From DATARH01 sp963712835 (lineage in GTDB: Bacteria > Pseudomonadota > Alphaproteobacteria > ATCC43930 > CGMCC-115725), in the NCBI GenBank assembly GCA_963712835.1, contig CAVQJJ010000005.1, positions 496,001-560,000 on the forward strand: a DNA stretch of 64,000 nt. Reading direction: 5' to 3'. How positions within the stretch are numbered: the stretch's first letter is position 1; each line of letters opens with the position of its first letter. Below the pieces are notes generated by a model. It saw only the letters and a program-made list of their open reading frames with translations, searched no databases and was not told the DNA's origin. The position numbers and the translations under genes were made by a program. This document shows positions 25,729 through 33,349 of the stretch, one piece after another.

Positions 25729-25759
25729 CCTCTTCCCGCATGTGGCATGCGGGGAGAGG
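25729..25759. repeat. Hairpin element after the CoA-transferase gene
   Basis: CCTCTTCCCGCAT and ATGCGGGGAGAGG form an almost perfect 13-bp stem with a short loop. It starts nine bases after the stop codon and could end transcription; it shares its core with the repeats at 43343-43479 and 53403-53504. Confidence 0.7.
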
Positions 25760-25837
25760 AAGCGTCCAAAGCTGAGATAGACGCTGCCTGCGACATTCTG
25801 TGATGCTCGTCCCAGCAGAAGAGCGGGGCGGGCGGTG

Positions 25838-25975
25838 ATGTTCATGCTGCCGGGCTTGGCGAATAAGGGGCGAGCGACGCGGAATTTCCTGCTCATTCTC
25901 TGCGCCATGCACGTCATCCTGTTTGTCGACCGGGTCAACCTCGCCGCCGCGGCGGAGACCATCAAGGGCGATTTG
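25838..25975 (+). pseudogene. 5' fragment of an MFS transporter gene
   Basis: 46 codons encode an N-terminus typical of the anion:cation symporter branch of MFS: a short leader, then FLLILCAMHVILFVDRVNLA, then ETIKGDL. Similarity stops abruptly at 25975. What follows is unrelated minus-strand relic sequence. The remainder of the transporter is not elsewhere in the window. Confidence 0.7.
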
Positions 25976-25989
25976 CTTCCGCGCTCATG

Positions 25990-26148
25990 TCAGCGCCCCG
26001 CGCCGCCGTCGACATCGCGCCACATGCGCAGGCGGCCGCGCACCGCGTCGAGCAACGACCAGTCGCCTTGCTCCAGAACCCGGCCTTCCGGGTAAGACGG
26101 GCGCAATTCGAGGCCGGGCGAGCGGAACACGCGATCGTCGCGGTAATA
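25990..26148 (-). pseudogene. 3' half of the disrupted gluconate-2-dehydrogenase subunit 3-like gene
   Basis: Read on the minus strand from 26148, the frame gives YYRDDRVFRSPGLELRPSYP, then EGRVLEQGDWSLLDAV, and ends at a TGA at 25990-25992. This is the C-terminal half of the same family whose N-terminal half lies at 654-934 on the plus strand, and the two halves meet at adjacent residues (Cys, then Tyr). There is no start codon or ribosome site of its own. Upstream of 26148 the sequence turns directly into a terminator hairpin. Confidence 0.65.
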
Positions 26149-26155
26149 GGCAAAG

Positions 26156-26187
26156 AAAAGGCCGCCTCCCGAAGGTGACGGCCTTTT
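26156..26187. terminator. Bidirectional intrinsic terminator
   Basis: AAAAGGCCG (26156-26164) pairs perfectly with CGGCCTTTT (26179-26187) around a 14-base centre, giving a GC-rich stem with a T-run on either strand. On the minus strand it ends the short peptide gene at 26232-26303. In the inferred pre-inversion order it would also lie just after the nitroreductase stop. Confidence 0.85.
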
Positions 26188-26231
26188 CCACCGAATAACC
26201 AGCGGCCATCGCGGCCGCGCCGTTGCCTTAG

Positions 26232-26303
26232 CTAGGCAAGGATCTCAGCAAGAGCGGGGATCCTGGTCACGGCTGCGGTGGACCGCGGTTGATGGTGAGA
26301 CAC
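26232..26303 (-). CDS. 23-residue peptide gene with perfect Shine-Dalgarno
   Basis: A GTG at 26303 opens a short frame, MSHHQPRSTAAVTRI then PALAEILA, ending in TAG. The preceding 16 bases on the minus strand, AGAAAGGAGGTGATCC, are fully complementary to the 3' end of 16S rRNA, far beyond the usual 4-6 bases. A promoter-like pair with an overlapping palindrome lies about 40 bases upstream, and a strong terminator follows 45 bases after the stop. So promoter, tiny frame and terminator form a self-contained unit of about 180 bases. It could be a leader peptide, a translated small RNA or a decoy for ribosomes. Nothing functional remains downstream for a leader to control. Confidence 0.55.
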   Translation of the reverse strand: MSHHQPRSTAAVTRIPALAEILA

Positions 26304-26340
26304 AGGATCACCTCCTTTCTGTTGTGGCGACGAGGGCTGT

Positions 26341-26370
26341 ATTCTACAGCCTGTAGTGCCCCTCCCGCAA
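26341..26370 (-). promoter_or_regulatory. Putative promoter with overlapping operator palindrome
   Basis: On the minus strand, TTGCGG (26370-26365) and TAGAAT (26346-26341) are 18 bases apart, an acceptable sigma-70 pair. The palindrome CTACAG-C-CTGTAG at 26344-26356 overlaps the -10 box, as a repressor site would. It would drive the 23-residue peptide gene. Confidence 0.45.
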
Positions 26371-26499
26371 GCATTGCCCTCGCGTGACAATGCGCCGCAT
26401 AGCAGGGCCGGCCCGCTCCATCCGGCAATGGTGGCAAAGCGAGACTTCATGGCATAAAGGCGCCCGACCACACGCGGAAAACAAGTGAGACGCAGGATC

Positions 26500-27276
26500 A
26501 TGTCGGGAAATGCCGAGCGGATGAATGTCAACGGGATCGATCTCGAAGTGCTGCGCCGCGGCCAGGGCACGCCGGTGGTGCTGCTGCACGGCATGGATTC
26601 GCTGAGCCCCAAGGCGCCGTTTCTCGACCTGCTTGGCCGGCACGTCGAGGTCATCGCGCCATCGGCCCCCGGGTTCGGCAATTCGCCGCGGCCGCAGGAT
26701 TTCGACACGGTTTACGACCTGACCCACCTCTATCTCGCGCTGCTCGATCAGCTGCCATACGAGAAGGTGACGTTGATGGGGCTGTCGTTCGGCGGCTGGC
26801 TCGCCGCCGAGGTCGCGGTCGCGTCGTGCCACAGAATCGCGAACCTGATCCTGGTCGATCCGGTCGGCATCAAGATCGGTGCGCGCGAGGAGCGCGACAT
26901 CCTCGACGTGTTCAACGTCAACCCCGCCGAGGTGAAGCGCAAGAGCTGGGCCGATCCGGCCAAGGCGCCAAATTACGACGCGATGACCGATGAGGAGCTG
27001 GTCATCCACGCCAAGAACTGGGAGGCGCTGTGCCTCTATGCCTGGCACCCGTACATGTACAACCCGCAACTCAAGCAGTGGCTCGGGCGGATTTCCGTAC
27101 CGACCCTGGTGCTGTGGGGCGATCAGGACGGCGTTGTCACTCCCGATTACGGCCGCGCCTACACGGGGTTGATCCGCGGCGCCGAGTTCAAACTCATCCA
27201 TGCCGCCGGCCACCACCCCGAGGAGGAACAGCCCGAGGCGTTCGTGCAGGCGGTGACGGGGTTCCTGGGGGATTAG
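26500..27276 (+). CDS. Alpha/beta hydrolase
   Basis: 258-residue serine hydrolase of the alpha/beta fold. The nucleophile is Ser96 in GLSFGGW, the oxyanion segment is LLHGMDS, and the histidine is in HAAGHHPEEEQPEAF near the C-terminus; the acid is probably in LWGDQDG. The layout recalls C-C bond hydrolases and esterases of catabolic clusters. The ATG at 26500 is preferred. The next gene starts two bases after the stop, so this is the first gene of a three-gene operon with a luciferase-like monooxygenase and a threonine-dehydratase-like enzyme. Confidence 0.88.
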   Translation: MSGNAERMNVNGIDLEVLRRGQGTPVVLLHGMDSLSPKAPFLDLLGRHVEVIAPSAPGFGNSPRPQDFDTVYDLTHLYLALLDQLPYEKVTLMGLSFGGWLAAEVAVASCHRIANLILVDPVGIKIGAREERDILDVFNVNPAEVKRKSWADPAKAPNYDAMTDEELVIHAKNWEALCLYAWHPYMYNPQLKQWLGRISVPTLVLWGDQDGVVTPDYGRAYTGLIRGAEFKLIHAAGHHPEEEQPEAFVQAVTGFLGD

Positions 27277-27278
27277 GC

Positions 27279-28490
27279 ATGCAAGCCTGGTATCTCTGCG
27301 AGAACCCCTACCCCTTCGTGCCGCAGGAGGTGCTCGACAGCGTCGATTCGGTGCGTGGCAGCCTGCCGAACAAATATTGCGATCCCCAAATCGCGGCGCG
27401 GCTCTACGAGGAATGCCTCGACGAATACCGCCTCTGCGACGAGGTCGGGCTCAACATCATCTCCAACGAGCATCACGCCGGCATCAACTGCCTCTATGGC
27501 GCCAGCCCGCTGATCCTCGGCATCCTGGCACGCGAGACCAAGAACGTCCGCATCCTCTCATTGGGCACGCTGGTGACTGCGCGCCCCGACCCCGTCCGGA
27601 TCGCCGAAGAATACGCCACCGCCGACGTAATCTCGAAGGGCCGGCTCGATATCGGCTTTGTCAAATCGGGCGGGTCGGAGATGGCCTCGGCCAATTCCAA
27701 CCCGATCGGCAATCTCGAGCGCTTCTGGGAATCGATCGACCTCATCAAGAAAGCGCTCACCTCGCATGACGGGCCGGTGAGCTGGGAGGGGAAATACTTC
27801 ACCCACCGCCACATCAACATCTGGCCCGGTCCCTATCAGCGGCCACACCCGCCGCTGTGGGCCGCGACCGGTGACCCGGAAACCTCGGTCGAGCTGGCGC
27901 GGCGCGATATCATCAACGCCACTTTCGTGCGCGGACCCGACGGCACCAAAAAATCGTGGGACGCCTATCGCCAGGCGCGCAAGGACGCGGGTATGCCGCC
28001 GGCCGGGCCGGACCGCTTCGCCTATATGGGCTTTACCTATGTCGGCGACAGCAACGAGGAAGGCACGACAATCGGGGACAAGTCGCTGTGGTTTCTGCGG
28101 GTCGGTGCGCGCTCGGCGGCGCAGTATTCGCGGATGCTGCCGGGCGCGACCCCGGCGGCGCAGGCGCCGCTGCTCTATCGCACCGCGCCGCCCCCAGCAA
28201 CTTCGACCGCATTGGCCGGCGGCGTGCCGGCGGTCGGCCGCCCCGCCGCGGCGTTCCGCAACGTCACCGCCGAGCAGGCGGTGCAGCGCGGCGTCATGTT
28301 CGCCGGCAACCCCGACACCGTCTACCGCCAGATCATGGAGTTCTACGACAAAGTCGGCGGCTTCGAGCACCTGATCCTGATGGGCCGCTCGGGCTTCATG
28401 ACGCATGAGGAAGCCGAGAAGGGCATCCGCATGTTCGCCAAGGAAGTGCTGCCGCGCCTCAAAGAAGTGAAGCACGCGCCGGTGGCATGA
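27279..28490 (+). CDS. LLM-class flavin-dependent oxidoreductase
   Basis: 403-residue bacterial luciferase-like TIM-barrel enzyme that uses reduced flavin and oxygen. Features are the N-terminal MQAWYLCENPYPF strand, SNEHHAG, the RILSLGTLVTARPDPVRIAEEYATAD block typical of the family, and GKYFTHRHINIWPGP. A Pro/Ala-rich insertion at about 290-330 (PGATPAAQAPLLYRTAPPPA) is unusual and probably a surface loop. It sits between an alpha/beta hydrolase and a PLP enzyme with essentially no gap, so it likely acts on the same substrate in sequence. A flavin reductase partner is not in view. Confidence 0.88.
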   Translation: MQAWYLCENPYPFVPQEVLDSVDSVRGSLPNKYCDPQIAARLYEECLDEYRLCDEVGLNIISNEHHAGINCLYGASPLILGILARETKNVRILSLGTLVTARPDPVRIAEEYATADVISKGRLDIGFVKSGGSEMASANSNPIGNLERFWESIDLIKKALTSHDGPVSWEGKYFTHRHINIWPGPYQRPHPPLWAATGDPETSVELARRDIINATFVRGPDGTKKSWDAYRQARKDAGMPPAGPDRFAYMGFTYVGDSNEEGTTIGDKSLWFLRVGARSAAQYSRMLPGATPAAQAPLLYRTAPPPATSTALAGGVPAVGRPAAAFRNVTAEQAVQRGVMFAGNPDTVYRQIMEFYDKVGGFEHLILMGRSGFMTHEEAEKGIRMFAKEVLPRLKEVKHAPVA

Positions 28491-29455
28491 TGGACCTCCC
28501 GACCTTCGCCGAACTCGAAGCCGCCACGGCCTTTGTCCATTCGATCATCCCGCCGACGCCGCAGCATTGCTGGCCGCTGCTGTCGGCGCGGGTGGGCGCC
28601 GAGCTGTGGGTCAAGCACGAGAACCACACCCAGACCGGGGCGTTCAAGCTGCGCGGCGGCCTGGTCTATCTCGACAACCTGAAGCGGACGCAGCCCGGCA
28701 TCTCCGGCGTCATCAGCGCCACGACCGGCAATCACGGGCAGAGCATCGCCTTTGCCGCGACGCGGCTCGGGTTGAAGGCGGTGATCATCGTGCCGCACGG
28801 CAACAGCCCGGAGAAGAACCGGGCAATGGTCGGGTTCGGCGCGACGCTGGTCGAGCACGGTCACGACTTCCAAGCCGCCTACGAGCACGCGATGGCGATG
28901 GCCGAGCGCGAGAACCTCCATCCGGTGCGCTCGTTCCACCGGCTGCTGGTGCGCGGCGTCGCGAGCTATGGCCTGGAGCTGTTCCGCGCGGTGCCCGATC
29001 TCGATGTAGTCTACGTGCCGATCGGACTCGGCAGCGGGATTTGCGGCGTCATCGCGGCGCGCGAAGCGCTTCGCTGCAAAGCCGAAATTGTCGGGGTGGT
29101 CAGCGCCAACGCTCCGACCTACGCGCTGTCCTTCGCCGCCGGGAAGCCGGTCGGCACCAACAGCGCCGATACCTTCGCCGGTGGGCTCGCGGTGCGCGTG
29201 CCCGACGAGGCCGCGCTTGACGTCATGCGCCGGCATGCCGCGCGAATCGTTCGAGTGACGGAAGACGAGATGAAGGCGGCGATGCGCATCATCTTCAGCG
29301 ACACGCACAACGTCGCCGAGGGCGCCGGCGCCGCGCCCCTCGCCGCCGCGCTTCAGGAGCGCGACCGGCTCCGTGGCAAGAAGGTCGCGGTCATCCAGTC
29401 AGGCGGCAATATCGACCGCCCGCTCTTCGCGGAAATACTGGCCGGCGCCGAATAG
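28487..29455 (+). CDS. Threonine dehydratase-like PLP enzyme
   Basis: 322-residue fold-type II PLP enzyme. Schiff-base lysine is Lys54 in TGAFKLRGG, the phosphate-binding glycine loop is GLGSGICG, and ATTGNHGQS is the Ser/Thr dehydratase signature. It lacks the C-terminal ACT domain of biosynthetic IlvA, so it is a catabolic type: L-threonine or serine deaminase, racemase or hydroxyaspartate dehydratase. The start overlaps the monooxygenase stop (ATGATG). Its inclusion in an operon with a hydrolase and a flavin monooxygenase suggests that the pathway ends with an amino acid or hydroxyamino acid. Confidence 0.88.
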   Translation: MMDLPTFAELEAATAFVHSIIPPTPQHCWPLLSARVGAELWVKHENHTQTGAFKLRGGLVYLDNLKRTQPGISGVISATTGNHGQSIAFAATRLGLKAVIIVPHGNSPEKNRAMVGFGATLVEHGHDFQAAYEHAMAMAERENLHPVRSFHRLLVRGVASYGLELFRAVPDLDVVYVPIGLGSGICGVIAAREALRCKAEIVGVVSANAPTYALSFAAGKPVGTNSADTFAGGLAVRVPDEAALDVMRRHAARIVRVTEDEMKAAMRIIFSDTHNVAEGAGAAPLAAALQERDRLRGKKVAVIQSGGNIDRPLFAEILAGAE

Positions 29456-30304
29456 CTATTCCGCCGCCGCCTGACGAGGCTGGGCGGCGGTCGCGGTAGC
29501 GCGGTGGACCAGCGGGATCGCCGCCTGCGGCGACAAGAGCCAGAAGGTGAAAGTCTCCTCGATATAGAGCCGCACCTTGTCGTTGTCGTGGCCAAGATAG
29601 CCGATCGAGAAATCCTCGCCGACCGTCAGCTGGAAATCGTCACCGCGCATCGACAGCACGACCGACCCGTCGAGCCCCGGCGCCCAGACCAGCGGACCGT
29701 CGACCAGGTGCCTTACGTGATCGAGCACCGGGTAGCCGCCATGCGTCGTCTCGGTCAGGCCCTTGTAGCATTCCTCGCCGAGCGCGATCGCGTAGGGGCC
29801 GTCGACGCCTTCGTCGCGCAGCCGGTTGAGCGCCGTGGTCACCACCCCGGGAAACAGCTCGTAATCGTCGCCGATCGGCAGGCCCGCTTCCGCTTGCACC
29901 TCGCAGATGCCGCGGATGCCCGCGGCGGCGAAGCCGTGAAACACCGCGCGGTCCTCCGCGATGGCGATCGCCCGCGCCGCGGCGATGACCGGGTCGGTAT
30001 CGACATCCTTGGCGCCGCGCTCGGCGTCTTCGAGCTCGGCGAGGCTTATCTCGAACGGCACGCGCAGCTCGACCAGCGGCAGCGCCTTGCGCAGGCGGGC
30101 GCGGACGCCGCCCTTTTCGCTTGGCGACGCGATGCCCTCGCTGCGGCCGAGCCCGACCGCCGACGCGCCCCAGCCCTGTGGCCCGACAAAATCGACGATC
30201 CGGCGCGCCGCCAAGGTCGTCTTTAGGGTGCGCGCCGCCTCCTTCTCGATCTCCTGCCAGCCGGCGGTGGAGATCGGCGCCAGCTCGCGAAGCAGATGGT
30301 TCAT
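29456..30304 (-). CDS. Family 1 encapsulin shell protein
   Basis: 282-residue HK97-fold protein that self-assembles into an icosahedral protein compartment (linocin M18/CFP29 type). The N-terminal LLRELAPISTAGWQEIEKEA, AARRIVDFVGPQGWG, the LVELRVPFEISLAELEDAER stretch and the late EDFSIGYLGHDNDKVRLYIEE block are family hallmarks, and the final Pro/Ala-rich 15 residues form a tail. The ATG at 30304 follows AAAGG and is four bases after the stop of the upstream ferritin-like cargo gene, so both are made from one transcript. The nanocompartment stores oxidised iron made by the cargo and limits peroxide damage. Confidence 0.95.
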   Translation of the reverse strand: MNHLLRELAPISTAGWQEIEKEAARTLKTTLAARRIVDFVGPQGWGASAVGLGRSEGIASPSEKGGVRARLRKALPLVELRVPFEISLAELEDAERGAKDVDTDPVIAAARAIAIAEDRAVFHGFAAAGIRGICEVQAEAGLPIGDDYELFPGVVTTALNRLRDEGVDGPYAIALGEECYKGLTETTHGGYPVLDHVRHLVDGPLVWAPGLDGSVVLSMRGDDFQLTVGEDFSIGYLGHDNDKVRLYIEETFTFWLLSPQAAIPLVHRATATAAQPRQAAAE

Positions 30305-30308
30305 CGGC

Positions 30309-30725
30309 CTACCTTTCGTTCGCCGCGCGGCCTTTGGCGGGCGCGGCCGGTTCGTTGGAATTGGCGCCGCGCAGGTCCCCGATGCCGAGATGCCCGTCGG
30401 GCGCCACCGGCGCCGGAGGCTGGGCTTTTTCCGCGGCGATCTGCACTGACATAGGCGCTTCGGTGAAAAGGTATTTGCGCAGATTGGCATCGAGCTTCGC
30501 GTCATGCCGGCGCAGCCATTCGAGCACCATCGACGCGTGTTCCTTCTCCTCGTCGCGGTTATGCGCGAGGACCGCTTTCAGCTCGTCATCGGTCGTCGCC
30601 GCGACGCGCTGGTCGTACCAGTCGACGGCTTCGAGCTCTTCCATCAGCGAGGTGATCGCGCGGTGCTTGTCGACGGTCTCGGGGCCGATCGCCTTAGGGT
30701 CTTCGTGCAGCGTCTCGCTGGACAC
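30309..30725 (-). CDS. Encapsulated ferritin-like cargo protein (EncFtn)
   Basis: 138-residue two-helix ferroxidase that forms a ring-shaped decamer inside the shell. Metal-site residues visible are Glu29, Glu32 and Trp36 in helix one and Glu59, Glu60 and His63 in RDEEKEHA, matching the spacing known for the Rhodospirillum protein. A flexible Pro/Ala linker leads to the cargo-loading peptide DGHLGIGDLRG (about 110-120), which is followed by another 18 residues. I take the GTG at 30725 as start, because AAAGGA lies eight bases upstream; the longer frame to 30779 lacks a site. It converts Fe(II) to Fe(III) for storage in the shell. Confidence 0.93.
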   Translation of the reverse strand: MSSETLHEDPKAIGPETVDKHRAITSLMEELEAVDWYDQRVAATTDDELKAVLAHNRDEEKEHASMVLEWLRRHDAKLDANLRKYLFTEAPMSVQIAAEKAQPPAPVAPDGHLGIGDLRGANSNEPAAPAKGRAANER

Positions 30726-30885
30726 AGCGGGGGTCCTTTCGACAGTAAAACGCGGCGCCGGCTCACCGCCGCGCACCACGCATCTCTAGGTAGATTTACA
30801 AGCGGGGCTGGGCGAAGTTCCGCTCTTTCGCGGATTGCGAGCCGATGAACCGAGCTCGCGCGGAGGCGCGAGCGCACCTGAAAAT

Positions 30886-32022
30886 TCAGCCCTTCGCGAG
30901 CTCGCGGGCGATGACGAGCCGCTGGATGTCGCTGGTGCCCTCATAGATTTGGCAAACGCGAACGTCGCGGTAAATGCGCTCGACCGGGAAGTCGGCGAGA
31001 TAGCCGTAGCCGCCGTGGATCTGGATTGCGTCGGAGCAGACCCGCTCGGCCACTTCGGAGGCGAAGAGCTTCGCCATCGCGGCTTGCTGCAGGCATGGCT
31101 CGCCGTCGTCGCGGCGCTGCGCGGCGTCGAGGATCAGGCCGCGGGCGGCGGCGAGCTGCGTCGCCATGTCGGCGAGCCGAAACGCGACCGCCTGATGGTC
31201 GATAATCTTGTGTCCGAAGCTCTCGCGCTCCCGGGCATAGGCAAGCGCCGCCTCGTAGGCTGCGCGCGCCATGCCGAGCGCTTGCGCGGCGATGCCGATG
31301 CGCCCGCCTTCGAGGTTGGAGAGCGCGATGCGATATCCCTCGCCTTCCGCGCCGAGCATCAAATCCGGGGTGAGTTCCACGTCCTCGAACACCAGCTGCG
31401 CCGTGTCGGAGGCGCGCTGGCCAAGCTTGTGTTCCAGCCGCGCGACGCGATACCCGGCGGTCTCCGTCGGCACGATAAAGGCGCTGATCCCCTTGCGCCC
31501 GGCGGCCGGGTCGGTAACCGCGAAGACGATCGCCACCCGCGCGGTCGACCCCGAGGTGATGAACTGCTTGGCGCCATTGAGCACCCAGCGATTTCCGTGC
31601 CGCACCGCGCGGGTCTTGATGGCCGCCGCGTCCGAGCCGGCGCCGGGCTCGGTCAGGCAGAAGCAGGACAGCATCTCGCCCGCGGCCATCGGCTTCAGGA
31701 ACCGCTCCTTCTGCTCCTGCGAGCCGAAGTTAAGAATCGGTACGCAACCTACTGAATTATGGACCGAAACAATGGTCGAGACCGCGCCGTCGCCGGCCGC
31801 GATCTCCTCGATCGCCAGCGCATAGCCGACATGGTCGACGCCCGCCCCGCCCCATTCCTCCGGCACCAACACGCCCATGAACCCAAGTGTGCCGAGCTCG
31901 GCCATTTCCGCGGTGGGGAACCGCGCCTCGCGATCCCGCTCAGCCGCGCCCGGCGCAAGCAGGTTCTGAGCGACTTCGCGCGCCGTGTCGCGCAGCAGAA
32001 TTTGTTCCTCGGTCAGCCTCAT
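30886..32022 (-). CDS. Acyl-CoA dehydrogenase
   Basis: 378-residue FAD enzyme of beta-oxidation or branched-chain catabolism, cytosolic tetramer. Has CFCLTEPGAGSDAAAI (flavin and substrate binding), WVLNGAKQFITSGS and the C-terminal QIYEGTSDIQRL, where the glutamate is the catalytic base, as in short- and medium-chain enzymes. Chain-length preference is not decidable. The ATG at 32022 is chosen because it opens the canonical MRLTEEQILLRDTARE start. A second dehydrogenase of the isovaleryl type follows upstream on the same strand about 110 bases away. Confidence 0.92.
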   Translation of the reverse strand: MRLTEEQILLRDTAREVAQNLLAPGAAERDREARFPTAEMAELGTLGFMGVLVPEEWGGAGVDHVGYALAIEEIAAGDGAVSTIVSVHNSVGCVPILNFGSQEQKERFLKPMAAGEMLSCFCLTEPGAGSDAAAIKTRAVRHGNRWVLNGAKQFITSGSTARVAIVFAVTDPAAGRKGISAFIVPTETAGYRVARLEHKLGQRASDTAQLVFEDVELTPDLMLGAEGEGYRIALSNLEGGRIGIAAQALGMARAAYEAALAYARERESFGHKIIDHQAVAFRLADMATQLAAARGLILDAAQRRDDGEPCLQQAAMAKLFASEVAERVCSDAIQIHGGYGYLADFPVERIYRDVRVCQIYEGTSDIQRLVIARELAKG

Positions 32023-32133
32023 CCGGTGCCCATCAGCCTTACCCACGCCGCAACTTCCGCTTAGGTGCTGCGCATGCTGCGAAACCATTGCCGTATTTGT
32101 CCGAAAATTGGCCCCGCAGTTGCCGCGTGTCAA

Positions 32134-33306
32134 TTAAGCGCTCTCGTTGAAAATCTCGCGGCCGATCAGCATGCGTCGGATTTCCGAGGTGCCGGCGCCA
32201 ATCTCGTAAAGCTTGGCGTCGCGCAGCAGGCGTCCGGTCGGGTAGTCGTTGATATAACCATTGCCGCCCAGGATCTGCAGCGCGTCGAGCGCGATCTTGG
32301 TGGCGGTCTCGGCGGCGTAGAGGATCGCGCCGGCGGCGTCCTTGCGGGTGGTCTCGCCACGGTCGCAGGCGCGCGCGACGGCGTAGACATAGGCGCGGCA
32401 GGCGTTCGCCGCAGTGTACATATCCGCGACCTTGCCCTGGATCAGCTGGAACTCGCCGATCGGCTGGCCGAACTGCTTGCGGTTGTGGATGTAGGGGATC
32501 ACCACGTCAAGGCACCCCTGCATGATGCCGAGCGGCCCCGCCGCCAGCACCACGCGCTCGTAATCGAGGCCGCTCATCAAGACGCGCACGCCCTCGTCGA
32601 CCGCGCCGAGCACGTTTTCCGCCGGCACCTCGCAATCCTCGAACACCAACTCCGAGGTCGGCGAGCCGCGCATGCCCAGCTTGTCGAGCTTTTGCGCCGG
32701 GCGGAACCCCTTCATCCCCTTCTCGATCAGAAAGGCGGTGATGCCGCGCGGGCCGGCGTCGGGCCGGGTCTTGGCGTAGACCACCAGGGTGTCGGCATAG
32801 TGGCCGTTGGTGATCCAGAGCTTGCTGCCGTTGAGGATGTAGCGGTCGCCCTTTTTGTCGGCCCGCAGCCGCATTGAAACGACATCCGAGCCGGCGCCCG
32901 GCTCGCTCATCGCCAGCGCGCCGACATGCTCGCCGGACATCAGTTTCGGCAGGTATTTCTTGCGCTGCGCGTCGTTGCCGTTGCGGCGGATCTGGTTGAC
33001 GCAAAGGTTCGAGTGCGCACCGTAGCTCAAGCCCACCGAGGCCGAGCCGCGGCTCACCTCCTCCATCGCGACGCAGTGGGCGAGATAGCCCATACCGCTG
33101 CCGCCGAGTTCCTCCTCGACCGTGATGCCGTGCAGGCCGAGCGCGCCCATCCGCGGCCACAGCTCGATCGGGAAGCGGTCGTCGCGGTCGATCTCGGCGG
33201 CGATCGGCGCGATCTTGTCGTCGGCGAAGTCGCGCACCGTATTGCGCAGCATGTCGATCTCGGGGCCGAGATCGTGGTCGAGCGTGGCAAACCGCGCGTT
33301 CTGCAT
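32134..33306 (-). CDS. ivd: Isovaleryl-CoA dehydrogenase-type acyl-CoA dehydrogenase
   Basis: 390-residue FAD enzyme of leucine breakdown. The catalytic base is in the middle of the chain, in GLDYERVVLAAGPLGIMQ, as in isovaleryl-CoA dehydrogenase, and the C-terminal loop reads YEIGAGTSEIRR with glycine where other family members have the glutamate. AMSEPGAGSDVVSM and ITNGHYADTLVVYAKT are also typical. Methylcrotonyl-CoA carboxylase, the usual neighbour, is absent; propionyl-CoA carboxylase lies about 8 kb away. Probably cotranscribed with the dehydrogenase at 30886-32022. Confidence 0.92.
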   Translation of the reverse strand: MQNARFATLDHDLGPEIDMLRNTVRDFADDKIAPIAAEIDRDDRFPIELWPRMGALGLHGITVEEELGGSGMGYLAHCVAMEEVSRGSASVGLSYGAHSNLCVNQIRRNGNDAQRKKYLPKLMSGEHVGALAMSEPGAGSDVVSMRLRADKKGDRYILNGSKLWITNGHYADTLVVYAKTRPDAGPRGITAFLIEKGMKGFRPAQKLDKLGMRGSPTSELVFEDCEVPAENVLGAVDEGVRVLMSGLDYERVVLAAGPLGIMQGCLDVVIPYIHNRKQFGQPIGEFQLIQGKVADMYTAANACRAYVYAVARACDRGETTRKDAAGAILYAAETATKIALDALQILGGNGYINDYPTGRLLRDAKLYEIGAGTSEIRRMLIGREIFNESA

Positions 33307-33349
33307 GCGCCATTTATGACACAGAGCGAGCCTTCCGGCGAGGCTCGGG

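Noticed and set aside
26295..26502. Similarity between GTGAGACACAGGATCAC (26295) and GTGAGACGCAGGATCAT (26486)
   Set aside because: Fifteen of 17 bases agree, but one is antisense to the micro-gene leader and the other is the leader of the hydrolase gene; too short to separate from chance.
30725..30779. Longer N-terminus of the EncFtn cargo protein
   Set aside because: The extra residues precede the canonical start MSSETLHE and have no ribosome site, whereas AAAGGA fits the GTG at 30725.
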